From: Candidatus Petromonas tenebris
GTDB lineage: Bacteria; Bacillota; Clostridia; Peptostreptococcales; Caminicellaceae
Length of the DNA stretch: 64,000 bases
Reading direction: 5' to 3'
NCBI GenBank assembly: GCA_014236755.1
Contig: JACCKY010000020.1
Span: 1-64,000 of the forward strand
In this document: positions 36,020 to 45,937 of the stretch, piece after piece
Layout of the letters: every line of letters starts with the position of its first letter
How positions within the stretch are numbered: the first letter of the stretch is position 1
Notes under the pieces: model-generated
Databases searched by the model: none
Told to the model about the DNA's origin: nothing
Seen by the model: the letters and a program-made list of their open reading frames with translations, nothing else
Program-made: the position numbers and the translations under genes

Positions 36020-36883
36020 ATGAAAATATCAGAGAATTATAAAATATGGTTTGGAGTATCAATCCTAATAATGATTTTAGGATTAGTTATGACTTTGACT
36101 TCAGGTATAAATTTAGGTATAGATTTTACCGGTGGTACAATGATGCAGTTTAATATCGGTAAGGATTTTACTGTCCAGGAGATTAGAGAAATAACTTCAA
36201 AATTTAATTTGGATGCAGATATACTCCATGTAGGTGATGAGAAACAGGAAGTACTTATAAAAACAAAAAAAGATCTTTCGAATGAAGAAAGAATGGAGAT
36301 ATTTAGTGCTTTTCAGGAAAAGTATGATTTAATAGACACCGACTTTAGACAAACACAGCAATTTGGACCTTCTATAGGAGATGAGATTAGAAATAAAGCG
36401 TTGATTTCAATTCTTATAGCTTCCATAGGAATGCTTTTATATATAACATTCAGATTTGAGTTTAGATTTGGAGTTGCGGCTATTACTGCGCTTATTCATG
36501 ATGTACTGATAGTTCTTTCAGTTTATGCCATATTCAAAGTACCAATCAACAGTTCTTTTATAGCTGCTATACTGACGATTGTAGGTTATTCAATTAATGA
36601 TACCATAGTAGTTTTTGACAGACTAAGGGAGAATGTAAAATATATGAAGAAGGAATCATATTTTCAAGTTGCAGATAAAAGTATAAAGCAAACTTTAACG
36701 AGATCAATTAATACTTCTTTAACTACTCTTTTAGTGATAGGCAGTTTATATGTTCTAGGCGTAGAATCTATCAAGGAGTTTGCATTGCCTCTTTTAGCAG
36801 GAGTATTGACAGGAACCTATTCATCCATATTTATAGCCAGTCCTGTTTGGGCATTATGGAGGACTGTGAGCGCCAAAAATTAA
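36020..36883 (+). CDS. secF: Protein translocase subunit SecF
   Basis: This is the partner of SecD. The protein has 287 residues: an N-terminal helix, a short periplasmic domain opening with GINLGIDFTGGTMMQF, and five C-terminal helices with ALIHDVLIVL and YSINDTIVVFDRLRENVK, the conserved SecF motifs. The ATG at 36020 has AGAAGGGAG upstream, although the frame is open to 35996. It starts 14 bp after the broken secD, so translation coupling may be affected by the lesion there. Confidence 0.94.
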   Translation: MKISENYKIWFGVSILIMILGLVMTLTSGINLGIDFTGGTMMQFNIGKDFTVQEIREITSKFNLDADILHVGDEKQEVLIKTKKDLSNEERMEIFSAFQEKYDLIDTDFRQTQQFGPSIGDEIRNKALISILIASIGMLLYITFRFEFRFGVAAITALIHDVLIVLSVYAIFKVPINSSFIAAILTIVGYSINDTIVVFDRLRENVKYMKKESYFQVADKSIKQTLTRSINTSLTTLLVIGSLYVLGVESIKEFALPLLAGVLTGTYSSIFIASPVWALWRTVSAKN

Positions 36884-36995
36884 AATGGAACATATAAAAA
36901 ATAATCAGGTTTAATGTATAAACATTAATGGTAATAATATCAATAGATATTAGATATTGTTACCATTTTTATATTTATAAATAGAAGGTGGAAAA

Positions 36996-38669
36996 ATGAA
37001 TTATCGTTTAGGAAAAGGCTACAAAAATATAAAAAGGTATAAAGAAATTGCAGAGGTTTTAGTGAAGTATGGGTTTGGTTTTTTTGTAAAAAAGCTACAA
37101 GAGTACAATTTAGTTCCTTCATACATATTAAAGAAAAAAAGGGAAAGCATGGCTCTTACTACTGGAGAACGAATAAGATATATATGTGAGGAGCTCGGCC
37201 CAACATTTATAAAGTTGGGACAGATGGCTAGTACAAGATCAGATTTGTTATCTGACCAGATAGTAAAAGAACTTTCTAAGCTACAAGACAATGTTAAAGA
37301 AGTGCCTTTTGACTCTATAAAATCTGTACTTGAAGAAGAACTTGGAATTTCTTTAGAAGATGCCTTTATAAAGTTTGATGAAAATCCTATAGCTGCAGCC
37401 TCAATAGGACAGGTACATATGGCTAAGTTATTTTCTGGGGAAGAAGTAATAGTTAAAATACAAAGACCCGCAATTAAAAAGGTCATTGAAACAGATATAA
37501 GTATTCTTTTATCAATGAGCAGACTTTTTGACGAACATTTTGGATATATGATTCCCTTTAGCTTAAGCGAGGTAATGGAGGAGCTGACAACATCTATTCG
37601 ACATGAACTTGACTATACAAAGGAAGCGAGGAATACTGAACGATTTCGTGAAAACTTCAAAAATCATGATAATGTATATATACCAAAAGTTTACTGGAAC
37701 TTTACTACAAAAAAGGTTCTTATTCAGGAGTGGATAGATGGAATTAAGGTGTCCAGCAATGACAAATTGCTAGAAAAGGGGTGGGACACTAAGAAAATTG
37801 CTAATATTGGTGCGAGAGCCTTTTTAAAGCAAGTATTCATAGACGGTTTTTTTCATGGAGACCCTCATCCTGGAAATATTTTAGTGATAGATGAAAATAA
37901 GATTTCTTTTATAGATTTTGGATTGTGTGGCTATCTAGATAAAACTACTGTAAGTATGATAACGAATATGTTTGTTGCAGGGGCTAAAAGAGATGTTGAA
38001 AAAATAGTAGACCTATTAATGCAGTTTGATGCCATAACAGAAGAAACTAATTTAACGAGACTGAAAGAGGATCTTCTTTTTTTAATAAGCCATTATTATA
38101 ATACACCTTTAAAGAAAATAAATATGAGTGAAATGGTTTCGGAATTTATGCACATAACCTATGACAATAAAATCAGACTTCCCACTCAATTTGCAGTTTT
38201 AATAAAGGCAATGATTACAGTAGAAGGGACCGGAAGGGTACTTTATCCAGAATTCAGTATATCTGCAATAATGCGGGAGTTTACGGGGGAAGTGTTTAAA
38301 CATAGATATAATTTAAAAAATATCCTATATAACGCAGGTGATTTTACAGAGGAATTGTTTTATGACCTAAAAGCATTTCCAAAGCAGCTTAGAACAATAA
38401 TAAAGATGCTTGAGAAGAATCAGATAAAAATAACACTGGATGAAATTAAATTTAAAAAACTTGAAAGGGAAATTAATCGAACTAGTAATAAATTATCCCT
38501 CAGTATTATCATTTCTGCTATAATTGTAGGCTCCTCCTTGGCTCTAGATACAGATGTGGGACCAACTATTTTTAATTTACCCTTGTTTAGCTTTGCGGGT
38601 TATGTGATATCAGTTATTATAGGGATGGTTTTGATAGTATCGATTATATTGGAAAATTTCAAAAAATGA
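36996..38669 (+). CDS. ABC1/UbiB (AarF) family kinase-like protein
   Basis: A 557-residue atypical protein-kinase-like ATPase of the UbiB/ABC1/ADCK family. KxGQ-type LGPTFIKLGQMASTRSDLL near residue 68, the A-rich loop AAASIGQVHMAKL near 131, the kinase Lys in VIVKIQRP, FHGDPHPGNILV and FIDFGLCG are present. Two C-terminal helices anchor it in the membrane. The family supports quinone synthesis elsewhere. In fermenting clostridia the substrate is unknown. GAAGGTGG precedes the ATG. Confidence 0.9.
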   Translation: MNYRLGKGYKNIKRYKEIAEVLVKYGFGFFVKKLQEYNLVPSYILKKKRESMALTTGERIRYICEELGPTFIKLGQMASTRSDLLSDQIVKELSKLQDNVKEVPFDSIKSVLEEELGISLEDAFIKFDENPIAAASIGQVHMAKLFSGEEVIVKIQRPAIKKVIETDISILLSMSRLFDEHFGYMIPFSLSEVMEELTTSIRHELDYTKEARNTERFRENFKNHDNVYIPKVYWNFTTKKVLIQEWIDGIKVSSNDKLLEKGWDTKKIANIGARAFLKQVFIDGFFHGDPHPGNILVIDENKISFIDFGLCGYLDKTTVSMITNMFVAGAKRDVEKIVDLLMQFDAITEETNLTRLKEDLLFLISHYYNTPLKKINMSEMVSEFMHITYDNKIRLPTQFAVLIKAMITVEGTGRVLYPEFSISAIMREFTGEVFKHRYNLKNILYNAGDFTEELFYDLKAFPKQLRTIIKMLEKNQIKITLDEIKFKKLEREINRTSNKLSLSIIISAIIVGSSLALDTDVGPTIFNLPLFSFAGYVISVIIGMVLIVSIILENFKK

Positions 38670-38748
38670 CGAACTCAGAAGGATTGAAATTATTTTTGTT
38701 GAATTATTTACTATTGCTATTCTAAAATTAATAGTTAGAGGTGATTTT

Positions 38749-39129
38749 ATGCAGATTTTATTTGTATTGGCGCTTTTATTTGCAATATTTGTTTCGATTT
38801 TTGCTGTTATGAATTCAGAACCGGTTACAATAAAATTATTATGGAAACAATATGAGTTTTCTCAGGCCATAGTTATTTTAGGTTCAGCAGCTGTAGGAGC
38901 AATAATAGTAGCTTTTTTAGGACTTTTTAGCAAGGTAAAATCCAGTCTAAAAATAAGAGAACTCCAAAATAAGGTTAAGAGATTAGAAAAAAACATTGCA
39001 GAATTCCAGGAATTAGACGCAAAAAACGAAGAAATCAATCAGACTACTAAAGAAGAGAACAATGGACTATTGATGAATGAAGAAAAGATAAGTGAATCGA
39101 CTGAAGAAAAAGTTAATATTGGCCAGTAA
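38749..39129 (+). CDS. LapA-domain membrane protein
   Basis: A 126-residue protein with two N-terminal helices (about 1-22 and 42-64) and the intervening AVMNSEPVTIKLLWKQYEFS pattern of the LapA (DUF1049) domain. A charged coiled-coil tail (KIRELQNKVKRLEKNIAEFQ) follows. In Gram-positive bacteria, which lack LPS, the role of LapA-like proteins is unknown. AGAGGTGA precedes the ATG. recJ follows 71 bp later on the same strand. Confidence 0.82.
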   Translation: MQILFVLALLFAIFVSIFAVMNSEPVTIKLLWKQYEFSQAIVILGSAAVGAIIVAFLGLFSKVKSSLKIRELQNKVKRLEKNIAEFQELDAKNEEINQTTKEENNGLLMNEEKISESTEEKVNIGQ

Positions 39130-39200
39130 ATAAAATAATATTGAAGGAATTCGTAATTTATCATATAATAAGGTGTAAAAGTCTTATAGCAGGTGAAAAT

Positions 39201-41702
39201 ATGATACTACATGATAAACTATGGATTTCAAGGAATAGAGGTTCTGAAAATGTAAAGGATTTTGTCAAAGAATTGGGAATTACTAGAGTTACTGCACAGA
39301 TACTCCTCAATAGAGGAATTGATACCTTAGAAAAAGCAAAGGTTTTCTTAAATCCTACACTGGATAATCTCTATGATCCTTTTTTACTTAAAGGCATGGA
39401 TAGAGCAGTCGACAGAATAAAAAGAGCTATCGGAAAAAAAGAAAGCATATGGATATATGGAGACTACGATGTGGATGGAGTAACAAGTGTTTCTATTTTA
39501 ATGCTCTATTTTAACTCCATAGGATATAGAGTCAATTTCTATATACCTGATAGATTTGATGAGGGATATGGTATTAATTCCGATGCTATAGACTATATCA
39601 AAGCAAAGGGTGGAGACTTAATAATTAGTGTGGATTGTGGAATCACTTCTATACAGGAAGTCGAGTATGCAAAGTCATTGGGTATAGATTTCATTATCAC
39701 TGATCACCATCAATGTCAAGAGAATATTCCTAATGCAGTTTCGGTAATCAATCCTAAGAGAAAGGATTGCAGTTACCCATTTGATATGCTTGCAGGAGTC
39801 GGTATTGCCTTTAAACTGATTCAAGCATTGACTCCCGAGAGTACATTCAAAGGGATATGTAATAATTATTTAGATATAGTTGCATTAGGAACTGTCGCAG
39901 ATGTAGCACCCTTAACGGATGAAAACAGAGTTTTAGTTAAAAATGGTTTAGAGCATCTAAATAATACCAATAATGTTGGATTAAAAGCATTAATTGAAGT
40001 TTGTGGATTGAAGGACAAAAAAATTAATGCTGGATATATTGGTTTTGTATTAGCTCCTAAGCTCAATGCTGCTGGTAGAATAAAGAATGCATCTTTGGGG
40101 GTTAAACTTCTTTTAAGTAATGATTATGAAGAGGCTTTAAGAATATCAAAGGAATTATATAATAATAATGCTGTGAGACAAGATATTGAAAAAGAAATAT
40201 TACTAGAGGCTGAAAAGCAAATGGAGCAAATGGTAGACCTAGAAAGGGATAAGGTTATTGTACTTGCATCTGAAAGTTGGCATCATGGAGTTATTGGGAT
40301 AGCCGCCTCAAGGATAGCGGAAAAATATTTTAGGCCAACTGTATTGATGTGCATTGAAGATGGCATAGCTAAGGGTTCTGCCAGAAGTGTAGGAGATATA
40401 GACATTTTTGAGTTACTCTGCAAATGTAAGGATATGTTTATAAAATTTGGAGGCCATGCTCAAGCTGCTGGTTTAGCCATACCTGAAATTAGGGTAGAGG
40501 AGTTTAGAAAAAAAATAAATGATGAAGGATCTAAGTTTATAACAGAAAAAGATCTAACTCCTACTTTAAAGATTGATATGGAATTGACTGCCCAGGATAT
40601 TGGGTTTAACATAATTGAAGAAATTGAAAGGTTAGAACCTTTTGGTCTTGGAAATCCTAAGCCTCAGTTTTCGTATAAAAATATTATCGTGGAAAATGCA
40701 TTACCGGTGGGAAAGGATAAAAAACATCTTAAGATGATGGTTCAAGACGAAAATAGAATTTTTGACTGTATAGGATTTAGTTTTGGAGAATGGAGTAGGG
40801 ATTTATCTAAAGGGGATAAAGTGGACTTGCTTTTTAATTTGGAAAAAAATTATTTTAAAGGCGTGGAAACTATACAATTTAATTTAAAGGATTTAAGGCC
40901 GGTTAAGGGGAAAATTTATGAGAAAAACGAAATCGTCCATAACTATTTCTTAAGTTTTCCAAATTTAATTAATGATTTAAATAAGAGTAACAGAAATAAA
41001 GATTGTGAATATGTTAAAGACTTGAGAAATATTAAAAACAGATCAAAGTTTGTCATTGAAAAATTAAATAATACGGATTCAAATCTCGTTTTGGTAAATA
41101 CCCTTGATGGATTGATAGAATTAATAATTGGTATAAATGATATGGATATTTTGGAAATACATGACTTAATAAGCTTTAATAAACCGAATAAAAAAAATAC
41201 TAATAGTATAGTTGTAAATCCAATTCTTAAGGATATTGATATTCAGAAGTTTGAAAATATATTGATATATGATATTCCTATAAATAAAGAGAAATCTGAT
41301 TTTATATTAAATTGTGGGAAAAAGATATATGCTTTATATAATAAAAATGATGTTAGGACCTTTGTTAAGTTGCTAGAAAGGATTATTCCTGACAGAAATG
41401 ATTTGGCTATTGTTTATAAGTTTTTAAAAGAAAATAAGACTAAAAAAGAATTATCATTACTCGATTTATACAAGGCTATAGAAATAATGAATCTATCAAA
41501 AATTCGATTCTGCGTTGAAATTCTAGAAGATTCTGGACTTTTAAAGACTGATAAAAATAAGAATAAGTTTATATTTGAACTGCTTCCTCCACCTGAAAAG
41601 AAGATAAACATTTCAGCTACAGACTTATATATAAAGATAAATAATTTAAAGAAAAAATTTGAAAGTTATGCTAACATTGCTTTTGTAAATACCGCTTTAT
41701 AG
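39201..41702 (+). CDS. recJ: Single-stranded-DNA exonuclease RecJ
   Basis: RecJ is a 5'-3' ssDNA exonuclease in repair and recombination. The DHH domain shows WIYGDYDVDGVTS near residue 88, SVDCGITS and ITDHHQCQ. The DHHA1 domain shows HHGVIGIAASRIAEKY and FGGHAQAAGLA. An OB-like region and a long RecJ C-terminal domain follow, giving 833 residues, longer than the E. coli enzyme and typical of Firmicutes. The ATG at 39201 follows AGGTGA, and the open frame upstream lacks a site. apt follows at 18 bp. Confidence 0.94.
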   Translation: MILHDKLWISRNRGSENVKDFVKELGITRVTAQILLNRGIDTLEKAKVFLNPTLDNLYDPFLLKGMDRAVDRIKRAIGKKESIWIYGDYDVDGVTSVSILMLYFNSIGYRVNFYIPDRFDEGYGINSDAIDYIKAKGGDLIISVDCGITSIQEVEYAKSLGIDFIITDHHQCQENIPNAVSVINPKRKDCSYPFDMLAGVGIAFKLIQALTPESTFKGICNNYLDIVALGTVADVAPLTDENRVLVKNGLEHLNNTNNVGLKALIEVCGLKDKKINAGYIGFVLAPKLNAAGRIKNASLGVKLLLSNDYEEALRISKELYNNNAVRQDIEKEILLEAEKQMEQMVDLERDKVIVLASESWHHGVIGIAASRIAEKYFRPTVLMCIEDGIAKGSARSVGDIDIFELLCKCKDMFIKFGGHAQAAGLAIPEIRVEEFRKKINDEGSKFITEKDLTPTLKIDMELTAQDIGFNIIEEIERLEPFGLGNPKPQFSYKNIIVENALPVGKDKKHLKMMVQDENRIFDCIGFSFGEWSRDLSKGDKVDLLFNLEKNYFKGVETIQFNLKDLRPVKGKIYEKNEIVHNYFLSFPNLINDLNKSNRNKDCEYVKDLRNIKNRSKFVIEKLNNTDSNLVLVNTLDGLIELIIGINDMDILEIHDLISFNKPNKKNTNSIVVNPILKDIDIQKFENILIYDIPINKEKSDFILNCGKKIYALYNKNDVRTFVKLLERIIPDRNDLAIVYKFLKENKTKKELSLLDLYKAIEIMNLSKIRFCVEILEDSGLLKTDKNKNKFIFELLPPPEKKINISATDLYIKINNLKKKFESYANIAFVNTAL

Positions 41703-41720
41703 TTTAAGGAGGGTTTAATA

Positions 41721-42215
41721 GTGGATTTAAAAAACAAAATAAGAGTGATTGAAGATTTTCCTAAGAAAGGGATAAGCTTTAAAGACATTACTACGCTACT
41801 TCAGGATGGAGAGGCATATAAATATGCAATCGATTTATGTATTAAGAAGGTAGAGAATAAGGAGTACGATGTAATAGTTGGACCTGAAGCCAGGGGATTT
41901 CTTATAGGTGCTCCAATGGCTTACGCTGCTAAAAAGGCTTTTGTTCCAGTGAGAAAACCGGGAAAACTTCCATTTGAGACTATAAAGTATGAATATAAAT
42001 TAGAATACGGAACTGATGTATTAGAAATACATAAGGATGCAATTAAGCCTGGACAAAAGGTTTTAATAGTGGATGACTTGTTGGCTACAGGAGGCACAAT
42101 TTTATCAACAATTAAATTGATAGAGGAACTAGGGGGAGAAGTTGTTGGTGTTTTATTCTTAATTGAACTTACATTTTTAGATGGAAGAGACACTTTTTCG
42201 TTGATCGAATATTAG
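41721..42215 (+). CDS. apt: Adenine phosphoribosyltransferase
   Basis: Apt salvages adenine to AMP with [24 protein letters not shown] at the N-terminus and [19 protein letters not shown] are diagnostic. The PRPP-binding motif is [13 protein letters not shown] near residue 115. At 164 residues it is slightly shorter than many homologues but shows no missing block. The GTG start follows GAGGG. The recJ-apt-relA order is the same as in Bacillus. Confidence 0.94.
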   Translation: MDLKNKIRVIEDFPKKGISFKDITTLLQDGEAYKYAIDLCIKKVENKEYDVIVGPEARGFLIGAPMAYAAKKAFVPVRKPGKLPFETIKYEYKLEYGTDVLEIHKDAIKPGQKVLIVDDLLATGGTILSTIKLIEELGGEVVGVLFLIELTFLDGRDTFSLIEY

Positions 42216-42240
42216 TGAATGGGGAGCCATTCACTTTTGT
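42215..42240 (+). terminator. Terminator after apt
   Basis: An 8-bp stem GTGAATGG/CCATTCAC, 4-base loop GGAG, TTTTGTT tail. Confidence 0.8.
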
Positions 42241-42320
42241 TATATTGTTAACTTGTTTTTTTTGTTATATAATATATTTAAATTTCTAAATATTATTCTG
42301 GCCAAGATGGTGATGATTTG

Positions 42321-44498
42321 ATGCTCGAAAGCTTTATAGAAAAAATAAAACAGTACAACCCTTATTATGATTTATCTAGAATTATCAAAGCCTATAATTT
42401 TGCAGAAGATGCTCATGCTGGACAGTACAGAAAATCTGGTGAAAAATATTTTATTCATCCAATAAATGTTGCCTTGATACTGGCGGAGTTGGAACTAGAT
42501 GAAAGTACTGTCATAGCAGGGCTTTTGCATGATGTTATAGAGGATACTAAATATACCTTTGATGATATAGCTAAAGAATTTGGTGAAGAGACTGCATTAC
42601 TTGTAGATGGTGTGACAAAGCTTGGTAAATTCACCTATGAAACTAAAGAAGAGAGACAAGCTGAAAATCTCAGAAAAATGTTTCTAGCTATGGCCAAGGA
42701 CATAAGAGTTATACTTATCAAATTAGCCGACAGGCTCCATAATATGAGAACTTTAAGACATATGAATGAAAAAAAGAAAAAAGAGAAGGCAATGGAGACT
42801 TTGGAAATCTATGCCCCTATTGCCCATAGGCTTGGTATTTCTAAAATCAAATGGGAGCTTGAGGACCTTTCTTTAAGATATATTGATCCGGAAGGTTATT
42901 ACGATTTGGTAGATAAAGTTGCTAAAAAGAGAATGGAACGTGAAGAGTATATAAATTTGGTGATCAAAGAGTTAAAGGAAAGTCTTAACAACCTAAATAT
43001 TGAATACGAAATTTATGGAAGACCAAAACATTTTTATAGTATTTATAAAAAAATGGTATACCAGCATAAAAGTTTTGAAGAAATATTTGATCTTACTGCA
43101 ATAAGAATACTTGTTGACAGCATAAAGGACTGTTACGGTGTACTTGGCATAGTTCATACGATGTGGAAGCCTATTCCCGGTAGATTTAAGGATTATATTG
43201 CCATGCCTAAGCCAAATATGTATCAATCCCTGCATACTACAGTTATAGGACCAAAGGGAGAACCCTTTGAAATTCAAATAAGAACATGGGAAATGCATAG
43301 AATTGCTGAGTACGGTATTGCTGCCCATTGGAAGTATAAAGAAGGAAAAGTCGAAGAGGGAGAGCTCGACAAAAAACTTACATGGCTTAGACAGCTGTTG
43401 GAGTGGCAGAGGGAATTAAAGGATCCTAAGGAATTTATGGAGTCACTTAAAATTGATTTATTTACGAATCAGGTTTTTGTATTTACTCCTAAAGGTGACG
43501 TTGTAGAATTACCTTTCGGTTCTACTCCTGTTGACTTTGCATACAAAATACACTCTGCAGTAGGAAACAGTTGTATAGGGGCTAAGGTTGACGGTAGAAT
43601 AGTTCCCCTTGACTATAAACTTAAAACGGGCAATATTGTAGAAATTTTAACTTCAAGCAACAATAACGGACCAAGCAGAGACTGGCTTAAATTTGTTAAA
43701 AGTACCCATGCAAAAAATAAAATTAAACAATGGTTTAAGAAAGAGAGAAAAGACGAAAATATAAATAGAGGAAAAGAGTTGTTGGAAAAGGAAGTTAAAA
43801 GACAGGGTTATACTGCAAAACAATTATTAAGAGTTGATTGGCTAAATTCTGTTGTAAAGCAGCTACGACTTCACAGTATTGACGATCTCTATGCAGCAGT
43901 AGGGTACGGAGGCATAGCTCTTAACCAAGTTGTACCTAAGCTCAAGGAAAAGTATAGGCAGGAGCAGAAAGAAAGCCAACAAAACCAACCGGAAGAGGAA
44001 ACAAATAAACTACAGGAAAGAATCACTAAGAGCCGACCTAGCAACAAGGCAAAGCAAGGTGTCAGGGTAAAGGGAATAGATAACATTTTAGTAAGATTTG
44101 CAAAATGCTGCAGTCCTGTCCCAGGTGATGAGATAGTAGGTTATATTACTAGGGGAAGAGGAATTACAGTGCACAGACAAGATTGTCTCAATGTTACAAA
44201 TGCACCAGAGGCTATGGAAAGGCTTATAGAAGTAGAATGGGACAAGGACAAAAAGAGTTCATATCAAACTGAGATACAGATTGTTGCACCTGACAGAAAA
44301 GGGCTTCTTTCAGAAATCACTAATATAATTACTGAAGCAAAGCTCCATGTTACTGCAGTTAATGCTAAGACAACTAAAGAAAAGATTGCAATAATCAATC
44401 TTACGATTGAGATTTCAAGCACAGACCAACTGCTTAAAATTATGAATAAATTCAAATCTATGCCAGAAGTTATTGATGTAAAAAGAGTTACTTCATAA
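42321..44498 (+). CDS. relA: Bifunctional (p)ppGpp synthetase/hydrolase
   Basis: This Rel protein makes and degrades the stringent-response alarmone. The HD hydrolase domain has [16 protein letters not shown] and LLHDVIEDT near residue 70, and both are intact. The synthetase domain has [13 protein letters not shown] near 236 and [14 protein letters not shown] ([17 protein letters not shown]), a zinc-finger-like region ([18 protein letters not shown]) and a C-terminal ACT domain follow. The 725-residue length is typical. The ATG at 42321 is preceded by GGTGATG, and a TTG just before it is less likely. dtd is 14 bp downstream. Confidence 0.95.
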   Translation: MLESFIEKIKQYNPYYDLSRIIKAYNFAEDAHAGQYRKSGEKYFIHPINVALILAELELDESTVIAGLLHDVIEDTKYTFDDIAKEFGEETALLVDGVTKLGKFTYETKEERQAENLRKMFLAMAKDIRVILIKLADRLHNMRTLRHMNEKKKKEKAMETLEIYAPIAHRLGISKIKWELEDLSLRYIDPEGYYDLVDKVAKKRMEREEYINLVIKELKESLNNLNIEYEIYGRPKHFYSIYKKMVYQHKSFEEIFDLTAIRILVDSIKDCYGVLGIVHTMWKPIPGRFKDYIAMPKPNMYQSLHTTVIGPKGEPFEIQIRTWEMHRIAEYGIAAHWKYKEGKVEEGELDKKLTWLRQLLEWQRELKDPKEFMESLKIDLFTNQVFVFTPKGDVVELPFGSTPVDFAYKIHSAVGNSCIGAKVDGRIVPLDYKLKTGNIVEILTSSNNNGPSRDWLKFVKSTHAKNKIKQWFKKERKDENINRGKELLEKEVKRQGYTAKQLLRVDWLNSVVKQLRLHSIDDLYAAVGYGGIALNQVVPKLKEKYRQEQKESQQNQPEEETNKLQERITKSRPSNKAKQGVRVKGIDNILVRFAKCCSPVPGDEIVGYITRGRGITVHRQDCLNVTNAPEAMERLIEVEWDKDKKSSYQTEIQIVAPDRKGLLSEITNIITEAKLHVTAVNAKTTKEKIAIINLTIEISSTDQLLKIMNKFKSMPEVIDVKRVTS

Positions 44499-44512
44499 TA
44501 GGAGGGGTTAAG

Positions 44513-44962
44513 GTGAGAGCGGTAGTACAAAGAGTTAGTAGAGCTAATGTAAGTGTAAATAATGAAATAACTGGTGAAATTGATAAGGGGCTTTTAGTTT
44601 TACTGGGAGTAGAAGAAAATGATGATTTGGATGATGTTAAATATATGGTTGAAAAGATAGTTAACTTAAGGATTTTTGAAGACGAAAATGAGAAAATGAA
44701 TCTTTCTCTTTTGGATATTGAAGGTGAATTACTGGTAGTTTCTCAATTTACTTTGCTTGGAGATTGCAGAAAAGGTAGAAGACCAAACTTTATGCAGGCT
44801 GCAAAACCGGAAAAGGCTGATGAATTATATAATATTTTTGTGGAAAAATCTAAAGAAAAGGGAATAAAAGTAGAGACAGGTGTATTCCAAGAGCATATGA
44901 TTGTTAATTTATCAAATGATGGACCTGTAACCATACTAGTTGATAGCAACAAAAATTTTTAA
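44513..44962 (+). CDS. dtd: D-aminoacyl-tRNA deacylase
   Basis: Dtd removes D-amino acids mischarged on tRNA. The start [16 protein letters not shown], the [17 protein letters not shown] motif near residue 78 and the cross-subunit Gly/Pro motif [11 protein letters not shown] at the C-terminus identify it. The 149-residue length is normal. The GTG start lies after GGAGGGG. Coupling with relA follows the Bacillus order. Confidence 0.95.
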   Translation: MRAVVQRVSRANVSVNNEITGEIDKGLLVLLGVEENDDLDDVKYMVEKIVNLRIFEDENEKMNLSLLDIEGELLVVSQFTLLGDCRKGRRPNFMQAAKPEKADELYNIFVEKSKEKGIKVETGVFQEHMIVNLSNDGPVTILVDSNKNF

Positions 44963-44975
44963 AGGAGGTACGGTT

Positions 44976-45599
44976 ATGTATATTGAAAGAATACCAGTTG
45001 GTATTTATGCTGCAAATTGCTACCTAATAGCTTGTGAAAAGACTAATAAAGCTGCAGTTATTGACCCTGGTGCCGATGTTGATAAGATATTAGGTAAAGT
45101 TCATGAAAATGATTTTACTCTAGAATATATTATTTTAACCCATGGGCATGGAGATCATATAGGAGCAGTTGAAGAAATAAAAAATAGAACAGATGCCAAG
45201 GTATTAGTTCATAAAGATGATGAATATCTGATAAAGAGTCCAAGCAAAAATTTATCCAGTATGATGAGCGGTCCTGATGTAGAGTTTAATGCGGATAAAT
45301 TGCTTGAAGAAGGCGATAGGATCAACCTAGGACAACTGGAATTGGAAATAATTCATACTCCTGGTCATACCCCCGGTGGTATAACTATAAAGGTTGAAGA
45401 TCTTTTATTCACAGGTGATACATTATTTGCTAACTCCATAGGAAGAACGGATTTTGAGGGCGGCTCCTATGAAGAGATAATAAGATCAATAAAAACAAAG
45501 CTATTGAAATTTGATGATTCAACGAAGGTAATGCCGGGACATGGACCAGCTTCAACCATCGGAATAGAAAGAACAACAAATCCTTTTTTAATTGGCTAG
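44976..45599 (+). CDS. MBL-fold hydrolase, glyoxalase II-like
   Basis: A 207-residue metallo-beta-lactamase-fold protein. The metal motif THGHGDHIGAVEEI near residue 54, TPGHTPGGI near 130, the Asp in LLFTGDTLF and the final His in MPGHGPAS form a complete binuclear site. Its substrate is unknown. Related small hydrolases act on thioesters such as S-lactoylglutathione-like compounds. The ATG at 44976 follows AAAGGAGG. The order dtd-MBL-hemZ is common in clostridia. Confidence 0.9.
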   Translation: MYIERIPVGIYAANCYLIACEKTNKAAVIDPGADVDKILGKVHENDFTLEYIILTHGHGDHIGAVEEIKNRTDAKVLVHKDDEYLIKSPSKNLSSMMSGPDVEFNADKLLEEGDRINLGQLELEIIHTPGHTPGGITIKVEDLLFTGDTLFANSIGRTDFEGGSYEEIIRSIKTKLLKFDDSTKVMPGHGPASTIGIERTTNPFLIG

Positions 45600-45669
45600 C
45601 TTTTGAATACCCATTGGCATATATGGAAAAAATAACTCTTGAATTAAGTATATAAAGGGAGGGTTCCAT

Positions 45670-45840
45670 ATGACCAATAGGGCAAATTCTTATTTTAGCA
45701 AGAAAATGGGGTATAATTTTACAGATATCGATTTTCATGATTTTATGCAAATGATTGAAAGAGGCTATACGGATGAGGAGATAGCCACAGAACTGGGTAT
45801 ATCAAAGGAACAGGTTTTAAAACTGAGAAGGGAAGTATAA
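45670..45840 (+). CDS. Small HTH protein, 56 aa
   Basis: A short protein with a helix-turn-helix-like C-terminal half (RGYTDEEIATELGISKEQVL). The first half contains FTDIDFHDFMQMI. The ATG is preceded by GGGAGGG. It is probably a conserved small DNA-binding or adaptor protein of the hemZ neighbourhood, but I cannot name a family. It lies between the MBL gene and a strong terminator. Confidence 0.65.
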   Translation: MTNRANSYFSKKMGYNFTDIDFHDFMQMIERGYTDEEIATELGISKEQVLKLRREV

Positions 45841-45851
45841 AGGTTTTAACT

Positions 45852-45904
45852 TAAAAATAGAAGTAAAAAGAACGTTTATTCCAATCTTTTTACTTCTATT
45901 TTTA
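45852..45904 (+). terminator. Long-stem terminator
   Basis: A 20-bp perfect inverted repeat whose arm includes AAAATAGAAGTAAAAAGA. It closes the relA-dtd-MBL-HTH group before hemZ. Confidence 0.8.
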
Positions 45905-45937
45905 AACTATACAAATAAAGGTTATAAGGTGGAAAAT